Below, one piece after another: positions 33,962 through 41,607 of a stretch of DNA of 64,000 bases (position 1 is the stretch's first letter; every line of letters begins with the position of its first letter). The translations under genes and the position numbers were made by a program. The notes under the pieces were generated by a model. That model ran no database searches. It was not told where the DNA came from and saw only the letters and a list, made by a program, of their open reading frames with translations. This stretch comes from Petrotoga mexicana DSM 14811 (GTDB taxonomy: Bacteria > Thermotogota > Thermotogae > Petrotogales > Petrotogaceae). Location of the stretch: NCBI RefSeq assembly GCF_002895565.1, contig NZ_AZRN01000014.1, positions 1 to 64,000 of the forward strand, in the 5' to 3' direction.

Positions 33962-34771
33962 TTAATTGAATCTTTTTGTCTTCATTGCTTGACTTATTCT
34001 ACTTTCTTTGTTTTTAAGGTACATTCTAGAAGCAACTGAGTTGTACAAAAATTCCACCATAAACATTTCTCCCATTCTGCTCACCGTGAATTCGCTTTCT
34101 TGTGGCATTTCAGCTGAAGTATATAAAACGAGATTGACTATTTTTGATAAAGGTGAATTAACCCCCGCAGTTATCCCTATGGTGAAGGCACCAGCATCTT
34201 TGGCTACTTGGGCGGATTTGTAAGTATCTCGGATAACCCCAGAATGACTGATAGCAATTACCACATCATCTTTTTCCAAATTTGAAGCAACGATAACTTG
34301 CATATGTGGATCAGAATATGCAGTGGAAGCAAATCCCAAGGCAGCAAACTTCAAAGAAGCATCCAAAGCAATAGGAAAAGACCTTCCTACCGCATAGAAT
34401 AGCAGTTTTTTACTGTTCAATATTATTTCGGACGCTCGAGTAATTTTATCCCTGTCTGCTTGCCTTAGAATATCAGTTAAGGAATTTACAGCTTTATTGT
34501 AAATCAAATCAAAAAGATCTTTCGACTCTTTTGATTCAAGTGTAGGAGCGCTCAATTCCCTTGCTAATTCTAACTTAAATTTTTGATATCCCGAGTAACC
34601 AACCTTTTTTAAAACTCTGTATATAGTAGTTTCACTAGTTCCTGCCCAATTGGATAATTCTGTGATGCTGTAGTGTATTACATCGGCAGGCCTTTCGATT
34701 ATATACTGAGCTGCCTGCTTTTCCTTGTCAGTTAAAGAATTGTATATTCCTTTAATCTTGGAAGTAACCAA
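33962..34771 (-). CDS. RpiR-family transcriptional regulator
   Basis: A 269-residue regulator with an N-terminal HTH_6 domain (about 1-75, with SITELSNWAGTSETTIYRVL) and a C-terminal SIS sugar-phosphate-binding domain (about 110-250, KLLFYAVGRSFPIALDASLK). Members respond to phosphorylated sugars. TTG 34771 after GAGGTGAGGAAG or GTG 34780 are both possible starts. It is the last gene of the minus-strand cluster with the glycosyltransferase and ABC importer and probably controls that cluster. Helically phased TGATTA repeats upstream of the cluster promoter could be its target, although this is only inferred. Confidence 0.88.
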   Translation of the reverse strand: MVTSKIKGIYNSLTDKEKQAAQYIIERPADVIHYSITELSNWAGTSETTIYRVLKKVGYSGYQKFKLELARELSAPTLESKESKDLFDLIYNKAVNSLTDILRQADRDKITRASEIILNSKKLLFYAVGRSFPIALDASLKFAALGFASTAYSDPHMQVIVASNLEKDDVVIAISHSGVIRDTYKSAQVAKDAGAFTIGITAGVNSPLSKIVNLVLYTSAEMPQESEFTVSRMGEMFMVEFLYNSVASRMYLKNKESRISQAMKTKRFN

Positions 34772-34790
34772 CTTCCTCACCTCTTATTGA

Positions 34791-35972
34791 CTATAACTTT
34801 TCTATCAATTCATCTTTTTTATTCTTAAATACATTTATTTGATCTTTAATAACTTTTTCAGCTTCTATTTCGTTCATATCCTTTGTCAATTCAGCAAAAT
34901 CAGCTACTCTCCCAAAATAGAGTGGTACTAAAGATTCCACTAACTTTTTGTCTTTGTTTTTCGAATACTCTATTAATGCATTAAATAATATATCAACCCA
35001 GATTTGAAGTGGTACCTTCTTCTTTTCCATTATTGTTTCCAATTGATCATTTATCAACCTTTTGGTTTCTTCATTTTTTAATCCTTCTAAAAGTTGCTTT
35101 TTCAAATTTTCTATGTTGATATTGATCGGTTCAACAGCGACTTGAGGTACTTCACCATATATTGGGGCTTCTTCAATAGAATCGATATCTTTCCATTTGG
35201 AGACGCTATCTACGATAATATCAAATAACGTTCCAACTACCTGCTTAAACATAGGAGATAGATCAGCTCCCGGATCTTTAGGATCATGAACTTTTGCACC
35301 TAAAGCAGCTTGATAAACCTTTTTATTGGAGTTAAGTATGGCATTTGTAGTCATCCAAATATCTATCCCGAACCTTGCTACATCTGTTTTGGCAACACTT
35401 GAAGCGGTTTTCAAATAAACATCGATCATATTTTTACCTACCCCAAAATCTCCCCCTATTGGTTGCCTAATAGCTTGCCCAAACAAAGAAGCCACCAAAG
35501 GATAGCATACTTGGTTTGTGATTGTACCGTCGTATTTATGCCTCACATAATAAGGAGCAACATAATCGGAAAGTCCATTCATTATGGGACCTGTTAATCT
35601 TTCTATCCACCATGGTCTGACACTCTTTAAATCAGAATCCAAAAATACAATCGCCTCGGCGTCTAAGTTTTTAGCAAGTTCTATCACAGAAAGCATTGCA
35701 CTTCCTTTACCTGGCAAACCAATATAATCGTAAGCGATTTTTGGTAAATTTTTTGTGTCTGTTTTCATAAAAACTTCTTTTGTCCCGTCTTTTGAACCCC
35801 CATCAGCGTTAACAATTAACCCATCTGACTCAAAATATTCAACTATCCCTTCTGCAGCTGTTTTAGAAACAAAAGAAATCGTTTCAGCATTATTATAGCT
35901 AGGAATACCCACAACTATTTTTACCCTTTTAGGTAGATTTTGTAAAATTTTATCATCGAAAAATAATGACAT
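34791..35972 (-). CDS. Glycosyltransferase, glucosylglycerate-synthase-like
   Basis: A 393-residue GT-A-fold nucleotide-sugar transferase. The N-terminus has [19 protein letters not shown], then [10 protein letters not shown] and the metal-binding DxD in VFLDSDLKS (near residue 115). [16 protein letters not shown] and [12 protein letters not shown] resemble bacterial glucosylglycerate or mannosylglycerate synthases, which make compatible solutes; Petrotoga species are known to accumulate mannosylglucosylglycerate. The region after residue 270 is a helical extension. It is 34 bases after the last permease gene, an unusual partner for an importer. The exact acceptor is inferred only. Confidence 0.65.
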   Translation of the reverse strand: MSLFFDDKILQNLPKRVKIVVGIPSYNNAETISFVSKTAAEGIVEYFESDGLIVNADGGSKDGTKEVFMKTDTKNLPKIAYDYIGLPGKGSAMLSVIELAKNLDAEAIVFLDSDLKSVRPWWIERLTGPIMNGLSDYVAPYYVRHKYDGTITNQVCYPLVASLFGQAIRQPIGGDFGVGKNMIDVYLKTASSVAKTDVARFGIDIWMTTNAILNSNKKVYQAALGAKVHDPKDPGADLSPMFKQVVGTLFDIIVDSVSKWKDIDSIEEAPIYGEVPQVAVEPININIENLKKQLLEGLKNEETKRLINDQLETIMEKKKVPLQIWVDILFNALIEYSKNKDKKLVESLVPLYFGRVADFAELTKDMNEIEAEKVIKDQINVFKNKKDELIEKL

Positions 35973-36006
35973 TTTTAACTTCCTCCTTTTTGTAGTCCTT
36001 TTAAAT

Positions 36007-36981
36007 TTATTCTTTGACTCCCCCGGCTGTTAAACCTGCCGTAAGGTATTTTTCGACGGTCATAAACAATACGATGACGGGAACTGCTGTCAATACTGAG
36101 GCTGCCATCATTTTAGCCCATACGGCATGTTCAGAAAAGAAAATTTCCCTCAAACCTACGGGCAGCGTATAAGCTCCAGGATATGGTCTTATGAAGATAG
36201 AAGCAAACAAATACTCATTCCATCCTATCATGAAGGCATATATGAAGACAGTGATTATAGCCGGCATTGATAGAGGAATAATTATCCTCATAATAGTTCC
36301 AATTCTTGTACTACCATCAATTAAGGCTGCCTCTTCAATTGATTCAGGAATTGTTCTGAAATAATTACCAAGCATGTACATTGAAACAGGCAACGTTTGA
36401 ATTATATATATTATATACAAAGCAAACATTGAGGTTCCTCCTGAATTAGTTAATCCTATTCTTACGAACAAATCATACAAAGGAACAGATAATATCACTC
36501 CACCTACTAGGTATACCAGCAATACCCCTCTTTGAACAAGAGTTCTTCCTGGATACCAAACTCTACTGAAAGAATAGGCCCCAAATATACCAATTATTAA
36601 ACTTGTTAAAGCGCTTAACCCAGCCAATAACAAACTATTACCAAACCATCTTAAAAAAGGAAATGATTCACGCCTTCTTGATGATTGTATATTCTGAAGG
36701 ACTTGCTCTCTTTGTTCTTCTGGAAGAGATTCTAAAAGTTTCATGAGTTGTTCTTCTTCTTCACTCATCTGTTGCCTAATTGACTCCTGAAGGCCTAATA
36801 GTTGAGCATACTGTGTCAATGTTGGATTCTCAGGAATCAATCCCGGATCAAATGCATCGGAATCATACCTAAAGGAAACCGAAACCATATATGCAAAAGG
36901 GTAAGCAACAAATATTACAACTAGGGCTATAAAAAACCAAAATAAAAATGTTTTTATGAAAGATCTTTTTCTAACTACCAT
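36007..36981 (-). CDS. ABC sugar-type transporter permease (MalG-like)
   Basis: A 324-residue inner-membrane permease with about six helices and the EAA loop [20 protein letters not shown] near residue 217, which docks to the ATPase. It is longer than the usual 275-295 residues: a highly charged helical stretch of about 45 residues (about 63-107, rich in Glu and Gln, containing [20 protein letters not shown]) lies in the first extracytoplasmic loop. It overlaps the MalF-like gene by 7 bp. The C-terminus [11 protein letters not shown] is typical. No ATPase gene of this importer is in the window; these systems often share one encoded elsewhere. Confidence 0.9.
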   Translation of the reverse strand: MVVRKRSFIKTFLFWFFIALVVIFVAYPFAYMVSVSFRYDSDAFDPGLIPENPTLTQYAQLLGLQESIRQQMSEEEEQLMKLLESLPEEQREQVLQNIQSSRRRESFPFLRWFGNSLLLAGLSALTSLIIGIFGAYSFSRVWYPGRTLVQRGVLLVYLVGGVILSVPLYDLFVRIGLTNSGGTSMFALYIIYIIQTLPVSMYMLGNYFRTIPESIEEAALIDGSTRIGTIMRIIIPLSMPAIITVFIYAFMIGWNEYLFASIFIRPYPGAYTLPVGLREIFFSEHAVWAKMMAASVLTAVPVIVLFMTVEKYLTAGLTAGGVKE

Positions 36982-37859
36982 TTTAACACCTTCCTCACAT
37001 AGATGGATATGAGTACCATCATAACTACAAAGAGGACCGTTGCAATCGCTGCTGCAACTCCAAGTTCTGGCAAACCTGTGAAGGCTTTTTCATAGAGGTA
37101 TATAGGTAGAGTTCGCGCCTCTTTAGACAACAGGTATACCTCTTCAAATTTGTAAAAATTCCATATTCCTCTCAAAAGAACTAAAGAGCCTATTACATAA
37201 TACAGTTCAGGTAAAGTTATATGATGGAATTTTTGCCAACCATTGGCGCCATCAATATCAGCTGCTTCATAATAATCTTGAGGTATTGATTGTAACCTTG
37301 ATAAAATCATCAAATAAATAAAAGGAAAATTCTTCCAAATACTATAAAATGAAACAACTATGAATGCGTTATTTGGATCGTTAACTAGGTCTTTTGTCAC
37401 ATCCATGATACCTAAATTACTTAAAAGTATTGTTAAAGGTCCATTTAAAGGCATTAAAACGTATTGCCATGCAAAAACGGTGGAAATAACCGGCGCCACG
37501 TATGGGAACAATATTAGGGCTCTTACTATACCTCTGCCGGGAAATTCTTTATTCATAAGCAAGGCAATCCCTAAACCAACTAAAATACTTCCAACGACTG
37601 TAATCAAAACATACAACATAGTTATACCAAAGGAATTCCAAAAGGTAGGATCGGTTAACAGTTCTTTGTAATTTTGAAGACCAACAAACTTATTCGGTAC
37701 TCCCGGTGTAAGGGATACTTCAAAAAAACTCAAGTAAATGTTGTATAAAACCGGATACAAAATAAAAAGCCCTATCAAAATAATGGCAGGCGATACTAAC
37801 TTCCATCCAAAAGTTGCTTCTTTCTTTTTTAAAGGAGATAACTCTCGAAATCGTTGCAT
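36975..37859 (-). CDS. ABC sugar-type transporter permease (MalF-like)
   Basis: A 294-residue permease with six hydrophobic segments and the EAA motif YEAADIDGANGWQKFHHITLP near residue 200. The N-terminal GWKLVSPAIILIGLFILYP and NKFVGLQNYKELL segments are characteristic of UgpA/MalF-like proteins of carbohydrate importers. The ATG follows GGAGAGAG-type sequence. A terminator-like hairpin (37885-37911) between the binding-protein gene and this gene would lower its expression relative to the binding protein. Confidence 0.9.
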   Translation of the reverse strand: MQRFRELSPLKKKEATFGWKLVSPAIILIGLFILYPVLYNIYLSFFEVSLTPGVPNKFVGLQNYKELLTDPTFWNSFGITMLYVLITVVGSILVGLGIALLMNKEFPGRGIVRALILFPYVAPVISTVFAWQYVLMPLNGPLTILLSNLGIMDVTKDLVNDPNNAFIVVSFYSIWKNFPFIYLMILSRLQSIPQDYYEAADIDGANGWQKFHHITLPELYYVIGSLVLLRGIWNFYKFEEVYLLSKEARTLPIYLYEKAFTGLPELGVAAAIATVLFVVMMVLISIYVRKVLKW

Positions 37860-37884
37860 TTCTCTCTCCTCCCGATTTTTAGTA

Positions 37885-37911
37885 AAAAAGGGGAATAAAG
37901 TATCCCCCTTT
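37885..37911 (-). terminator. Attenuating hairpin between binding protein and permease genes
   Basis: On the minus strand a GC-rich stem (GGGGGATACTTTATTCCCC) is followed by six Ts. It lies 17 bases after the binding-protein stop. Partial termination here is the usual way to make more binding protein than permease. Confidence 0.75.
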
Positions 37912-37928
37912 CAATAGCTAATATGCTT

Positions 37929-39218
37929 TTATTCACTTAATAATCTTTCAGCTTCTTCTTGTGCCCATTGAGCGGTTTGCTGTGGTGTCCAATCGTTAGC
38001 GAACATTCTATTTATTGCTCTACCAATTACAAAGTTACCAGACAGGATACTCATTTCTTCAATTATTTCTCCTTCCATGAACTCAAATCTTTCCACAGTA
38101 TCTAATGCAGAAATAATAGTAGTTATTTGATCTTTCCCATATCTTTCTAAAACAGGATTATCTAAAAATTCATCCATCTGTGCTATAGAACTTCTGGTTG
38201 GATTCATTCCGCCAGGTGCCATGTGCAACCAGTAAATGTAGTTGCTACCACTCATAAGAAATTTTACCCACTGTTCTGCAGCATCTTTATTCTCGGACGT
38301 TTTAAGTATACCCAAACCTACGACTTCTCCAAATGAAGAAGGCCTTGTGTTAATCATAAAATTTGCAAAACCTGTATTTTCAACAAGTTTAGGATCAAAC
38401 TGTTCCACTCGATTTTTTTGAACCTCTTCCACCGCAATATCATCCATTATGTAGGTCGAATAAAATACCATGGCGGCTTCGTTGTTCAAATAACCATTCA
38501 ATGCTTCTGGAACGGCAGTAAAACCAGGTCTGGAGTATTTGCCAAGTTCTTTATAGAATCTAAATGATTCGATCATCTCGGGAGTATTAAAAAGAATATT
38601 TCCATCTTTATCAATTGGTCTTGCCCCATTTGAAAGAGCAATTTGTGAAAAGACCTGTTCAGTATAAGCATCTGCTTTCTTAGGCAATATCATACCGTAG
38701 AAACCATTAGCAGGATCGTTTAATGCTTTTGCAGCTGTAAGTATATTGTACCAAGATGTTGGAGCCCCTAGATCTCTTTCTTCAAACAAATTTGCCTTAT
38801 ACCAAATCCCTTGAACCCAAGCATGGAAAGGTACACCATAATATCCTCCATCTGGTGCCTGCATCAATCTTGAAACACCTTCATAAACATCACCAAAATC
38901 CTCGATGATCTTTGCATTCAGTTCTGTATCCATAAAGCCTTGGCTCCCCAACAAAAGTATTGGAGAAATGCCACCTTCTATAACATCTGGTAAGGTTCCA
39001 GATTGAACTGCTCTTGGAATCTGTTCTAAAATCTCGTTTTCCTCAATAGGTACTAAATTAACGGTTATACCTGTTTGTGCCTCAAAAATCTGTGCTAAGG
39101 CTCTAATCCTTTGTTGCCTATCCGTTTCTACCTGAGTGTGCCAAAACGTAATCGTTTGAGTAAACACCATCGCACTAACAAGTACTGCTAAAATAACCAC
39201 TGTAAGTTTCTTCACCAT
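37929..39218 (-). CDS. ABC transporter substrate-binding protein (family 1, sugar type)
   Basis: A 429-residue exported binding protein. The signal peptide (MVKKLTVVILAVLVSAMVFT) has no lipobox. The mature start TITFWHTQVETDRQQRIRAL and the segments IEENEILEQIPRAVQSGTLPDV and NNEAAMVFYST are typical of carbohydrate-binding proteins of the UgpB/MalE group. ATG 39218 is five bases after GGGGAGG. The ligand is unknown; linkage to a glucosylglycerate-synthase-like gene suggests a compatible solute or its glycoside. Its promoter has unusual phased direct repeats upstream. Confidence 0.9.
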   Translation of the reverse strand: MVKKLTVVILAVLVSAMVFTQTITFWHTQVETDRQQRIRALAQIFEAQTGITVNLVPIEENEILEQIPRAVQSGTLPDVIEGGISPILLLGSQGFMDTELNAKIIEDFGDVYEGVSRLMQAPDGGYYGVPFHAWVQGIWYKANLFEERDLGAPTSWYNILTAAKALNDPANGFYGMILPKKADAYTEQVFSQIALSNGARPIDKDGNILFNTPEMIESFRFYKELGKYSRPGFTAVPEALNGYLNNEAAMVFYSTYIMDDIAVEEVQKNRVEQFDPKLVENTGFANFMINTRPSSFGEVVGLGILKTSENKDAAEQWVKFLMSGSNYIYWLHMAPGGMNPTRSSIAQMDEFLDNPVLERYGKDQITTIISALDTVERFEFMEGEIIEEMSILSGNFVIGRAINRMFANDWTPQQTAQWAQEEAERLLSE

Positions 39219-39300
39219 ACACACCTCCCCTAATTTTGGTATTAATTACTACTAAAAAATTTTTTCAAAAATACAAAATAAAAAGAAAATTTTCATTTTT

Positions 39301-39328
39301 ATTATACAGAAAAAAATATTATTTTCAA
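39301..39328 (-). promoter_or_regulatory. Promoter of the ABC importer cluster
   Basis: On the minus strand TTGAAA (39328-39323) and TATAAT (39306-39301) are 16 bp apart, about 80 bases upstream of the binding-protein start. Phased direct repeats begin five bases upstream of the -35 element. Confidence 0.7.
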
Positions 39329-39332
39329 AATC

Positions 39333-39378
39333 TGATTATTCGTGATTACGATTGATTATAGGCGGTTATTTGTGATTA
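39333..39378. promoter_or_regulatory. Five TGATTA direct repeats at exact 10-bp steps
   Basis: TGATTA occurs at 39333, 39343, 39353 and 39373, and the variant CGGTTA at 39363, so five copies are spaced at exactly one helical turn. The block sits directly upstream of the -35 element of the importer promoter. The pattern suggests cooperative binding of an activator to one DNA face, or an upstream element for RNA polymerase. Confidence 0.7.
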
Positions 39379-39399
39379 TTATCAAAAATCTCTTATTTT

Positions 39400-39694
39400 C
39401 TCATTATTGGATTTTAATTTGGGGTAGTCTACTAACTTTTGATATAATAAAAGAAACATTAACTATAATGGTTGAAAAGACTCTTTAATCCTTATGGGTG
39501 GGGAGCGTTTGCTGCAGTATGCAAACTATGTTTTTTGCAGTCTTGTGCAAAAAGCTTTTTAATGATAAACTTTGCTTCTAAACTTGGGGATCTTAAGGGG
39601 TTTACCCCTTAACGTATGGGTGAAGAGGCGCTAACACAAGTTTTAGAGTTACTAAAGACAATACAAATTTAATCTTTTTAGGAGGCGTTAATGC
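39400..39694. other. Intergenic region before the macrodomain gene
   Basis: Beyond the importer promoter this stretch holds TATAAT (39443-39448) on the plus strand and G-rich repeat copy F. Between the repeat's start and end lies a pyrimidine- and purine-mixed insert with two GCAAA/TTTGC-type hairpin arms. A palindromic AAGGGG-TTTA-CCCCTT hairpin is at 39595-39610. No small gene was seen. Confidence 0.55.
39489..39662 (+). repeat. G-rich leader repeat, copy F (interrupted)
   Basis: The copy begins with CTTATGGGTGGGGAGCG (39491-39507), is interrupted by about 110 bp of unrelated sequence, and resumes with TATGGGTGAAGAGGCGCT and the tail AAGTTTTAGAGTTACTAAAGA, closely similar to copy E. The G-quadruplex pattern is broken here. 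It precedes the macrodomain gene on the same strand. Confidence 0.75.
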
Positions 39695-40243
39695 ATGAAC
39701 AAAATTATAAAAGAAATAAAAGTCAACAACGTTGAAATTAAATTAGTATCCGGTGATATAACTATTGAAGAAACAGATGCTATTGTAAATGCTGCTAATT
39801 CACATTTGCAACATGGTGGTGGAGTAGCTGGAGCAATAGCAAGAAAAGGAGGACCAGATATTCAAAAAGAATCGAACGAATATATCAAAAAATACGGTGA
39901 AGTCGAAACTGGAAATGTCGCAGTAACAACTGGAGGAAAGTTAAAATGCAAGTACATAATCCACGCTGTTGGACCTATTTGGAATGGAGGCGGCCAAAAA
40001 GAAGAAAAGTTATTGTATGATGCCGTTTTCAATTCTTTGAAAAAAGCAGAAGAATTAAAATTGAATTCACTGGCCTTACCCGCTATAAGTGCAGGCATAT
40101 ACGGTTATCCCATAGAAAAAGCGGTTCCAGTTTACAAAAAAGCAGTCTATGATTTTATAAATACCAATCCACAATTTTTAAAGGAAATCAGATTTGTAAT
40201 ATATGGCGAAGACCACTTGGATTATTTTTTGAAAGAATTTTGA
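39695..40243 (+). CDS. Macrodomain protein (ADP-ribose hydrolase type)
   Basis: A 182-residue single macrodomain of the YmdB/MacroD type, which binds ADP-ribose and removes O-acetyl or mono-ADP-ribose groups. Motifs: GDITIEETDAIVNAANSHLQ (about 20-39), HGGGVAGAIARKGG (about 41-54), HAVGPIWNGG and LPAISAGIYGYP (about 126-137), all parts of the ligand pocket. The catalytic-type Asn-Ala-Ala-Asn and glycine loop are intact. The RBS TAGGAGG precedes ATG 39695. Confidence 0.92.
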   Translation: MNKIIKEIKVNNVEIKLVSGDITIEETDAIVNAANSHLQHGGGVAGAIARKGGPDIQKESNEYIKKYGEVETGNVAVTTGGKLKCKYIIHAVGPIWNGGGQKEEKLLYDAVFNSLKKAEELKLNSLALPAISAGIYGYPIEKAVPVYKKAVYDFINTNPQFLKEIRFVIYGEDHLDYFLKEF

Positions 40244-40247
40244 GAAT

Positions 40248-41579
40248 ATGAGTTTTCTAAGAACAGTTTACTATTATTACTCTCTACGTAAAAATCTTAA
40301 TTGTTCAAGAAAAAAGATATTAGAATTAAGAGAAAAGAAATTTAGAAAGATATTAAAATACGCCTATAGAAAAATACCTTTTTATAAGGATTTTTATGGA
40401 TCTTACGGAATAAAAGAAAACATGCTGAAAGAGATTCCCATAAACGAATTACCAATGATCAATAAAAACCTTATAATTGATAATTTTAATAAGTTCTTTA
40501 AAGATAACCAAATCACTAAAAGCAAAGTGGAAGACTTTTTAAAAAATAATCCGAATCCAACTTCTTTACTTTTAAACAAGTACCATGTAATACACAGTTC
40601 TGGAACAACCGGAATGGTTGGATATTATTTGTATAGTGAAAGAGAATGGGATTTCATTAAAGCTATTTCAACAAGGATGTTTTCAAATTTTACTCTCAAA
40701 AGAAAGAAATATGCCTTTATAGGCGCAGTTGATGGACATTATGCTGCCATAAGTTTGTTCCTCTCTCCACTAAATCAACCTGAGAAGTTTTTCTATAAAG
40801 ATTATATGGTAATGGATATAAACAAACCTATCAAAACCTACTTAAAAGAGCTTAACGATTTTCAACCTGACAATCTCACAGGGTATCCCTTTGGTATAAG
40901 ATCCTTGGCACAGTTTCAAAATGAAGGTCTTTTGAATATCCACCCAGAAGTGATAGTTTGTGGTGGAGAACCTTTATTAAAAAATGTAAGACTGTTTTTA
41001 AAAGAGGCTTGGAAAGATGCTGAAATAGTGGATAGTTATGCAACTTCTGAGTCATTGGCGATGGGTGTTTACAGGGAAGATTTAAAAGGTATGTACATAT
41101 ACGATGATGCGGTTTACCTTGAAATTAAAGAAGATAGAACAATTTTGACAAACTTATATAATTACACCCAACCTATAATAAGATATGAATTAACAGATAT
41201 CCTAAAAAAATCTAAAGATAGCGAAGGGGTATGGCCCTTTACAAAGATCGAACAAGTTATTGGAAGAAATGAGTTAATTCCATTTTTTATAAATGAAAAC
41301 GGTGAAAAAGATTTCATTCATCCAATCGTTATAGCTGAATTTTTTGTCAAAGGAGTGACTAAGTTTCAATTCGTCCAAAAGAATCACTCATCTTTTGTCT
41401 TTAAAATAGTCGTTTCACAAAAAGAGCGTTCAGATAAAATTTTAGAAGAAGTTAGAAACAAACTTACCAATATCCTAGAGAAGAAAAAAATGCAAAACGT
41501 CCATTTTGATGTAAAAATCGTGGAAGATATCAAGCCAGATGAAAAGACCGGAAAATATAAATTAATTTTAATTGAGTGA
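40248..41579 (+). CDS. AMP-binding ligase, phenylacetate-CoA-ligase/CapK-like
   Basis: A 443-residue adenylate-forming enzyme of the PaaK/CapK group. The P-loop-like motif is IHSSGTTGMVGYY near residue 115; FQPDNLTGYPFGIRSLAQF, VCGGEPLLKNVR and DSYATSESLAMG follow, and the C-terminal lysine-containing segment EKTGKYKLI closes the chain. Members activate aromatic or other carboxylates, and CapK relatives occur in polysaccharide loci; the substrate here is unknown. It starts four bases after the macrodomain stop. Confidence 0.82.
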   Translation: MSFLRTVYYYYSLRKNLNCSRKKILELREKKFRKILKYAYRKIPFYKDFYGSYGIKENMLKEIPINELPMINKNLIIDNFNKFFKDNQITKSKVEDFLKNNPNPTSLLLNKYHVIHSSGTTGMVGYYLYSEREWDFIKAISTRMFSNFTLKRKKYAFIGAVDGHYAAISLFLSPLNQPEKFFYKDYMVMDINKPIKTYLKELNDFQPDNLTGYPFGIRSLAQFQNEGLLNIHPEVIVCGGEPLLKNVRLFLKEAWKDAEIVDSYATSESLAMGVYREDLKGMYIYDDAVYLEIKEDRTILTNLYNYTQPIIRYELTDILKKSKDSEGVWPFTKIEQVIGRNELIPFFINENGEKDFIHPIVIAEFFVKGVTKFQFVQKNHSSFVFKIVVSQKERSDKILEEVRNKLTNILEKKKMQNVHFDVKIVEDIKPDEKTGKYKLILIE

Positions 41580-41607
41580 AAAATCAAAAGAAAAGAAGGT
41601 GTTTCAC

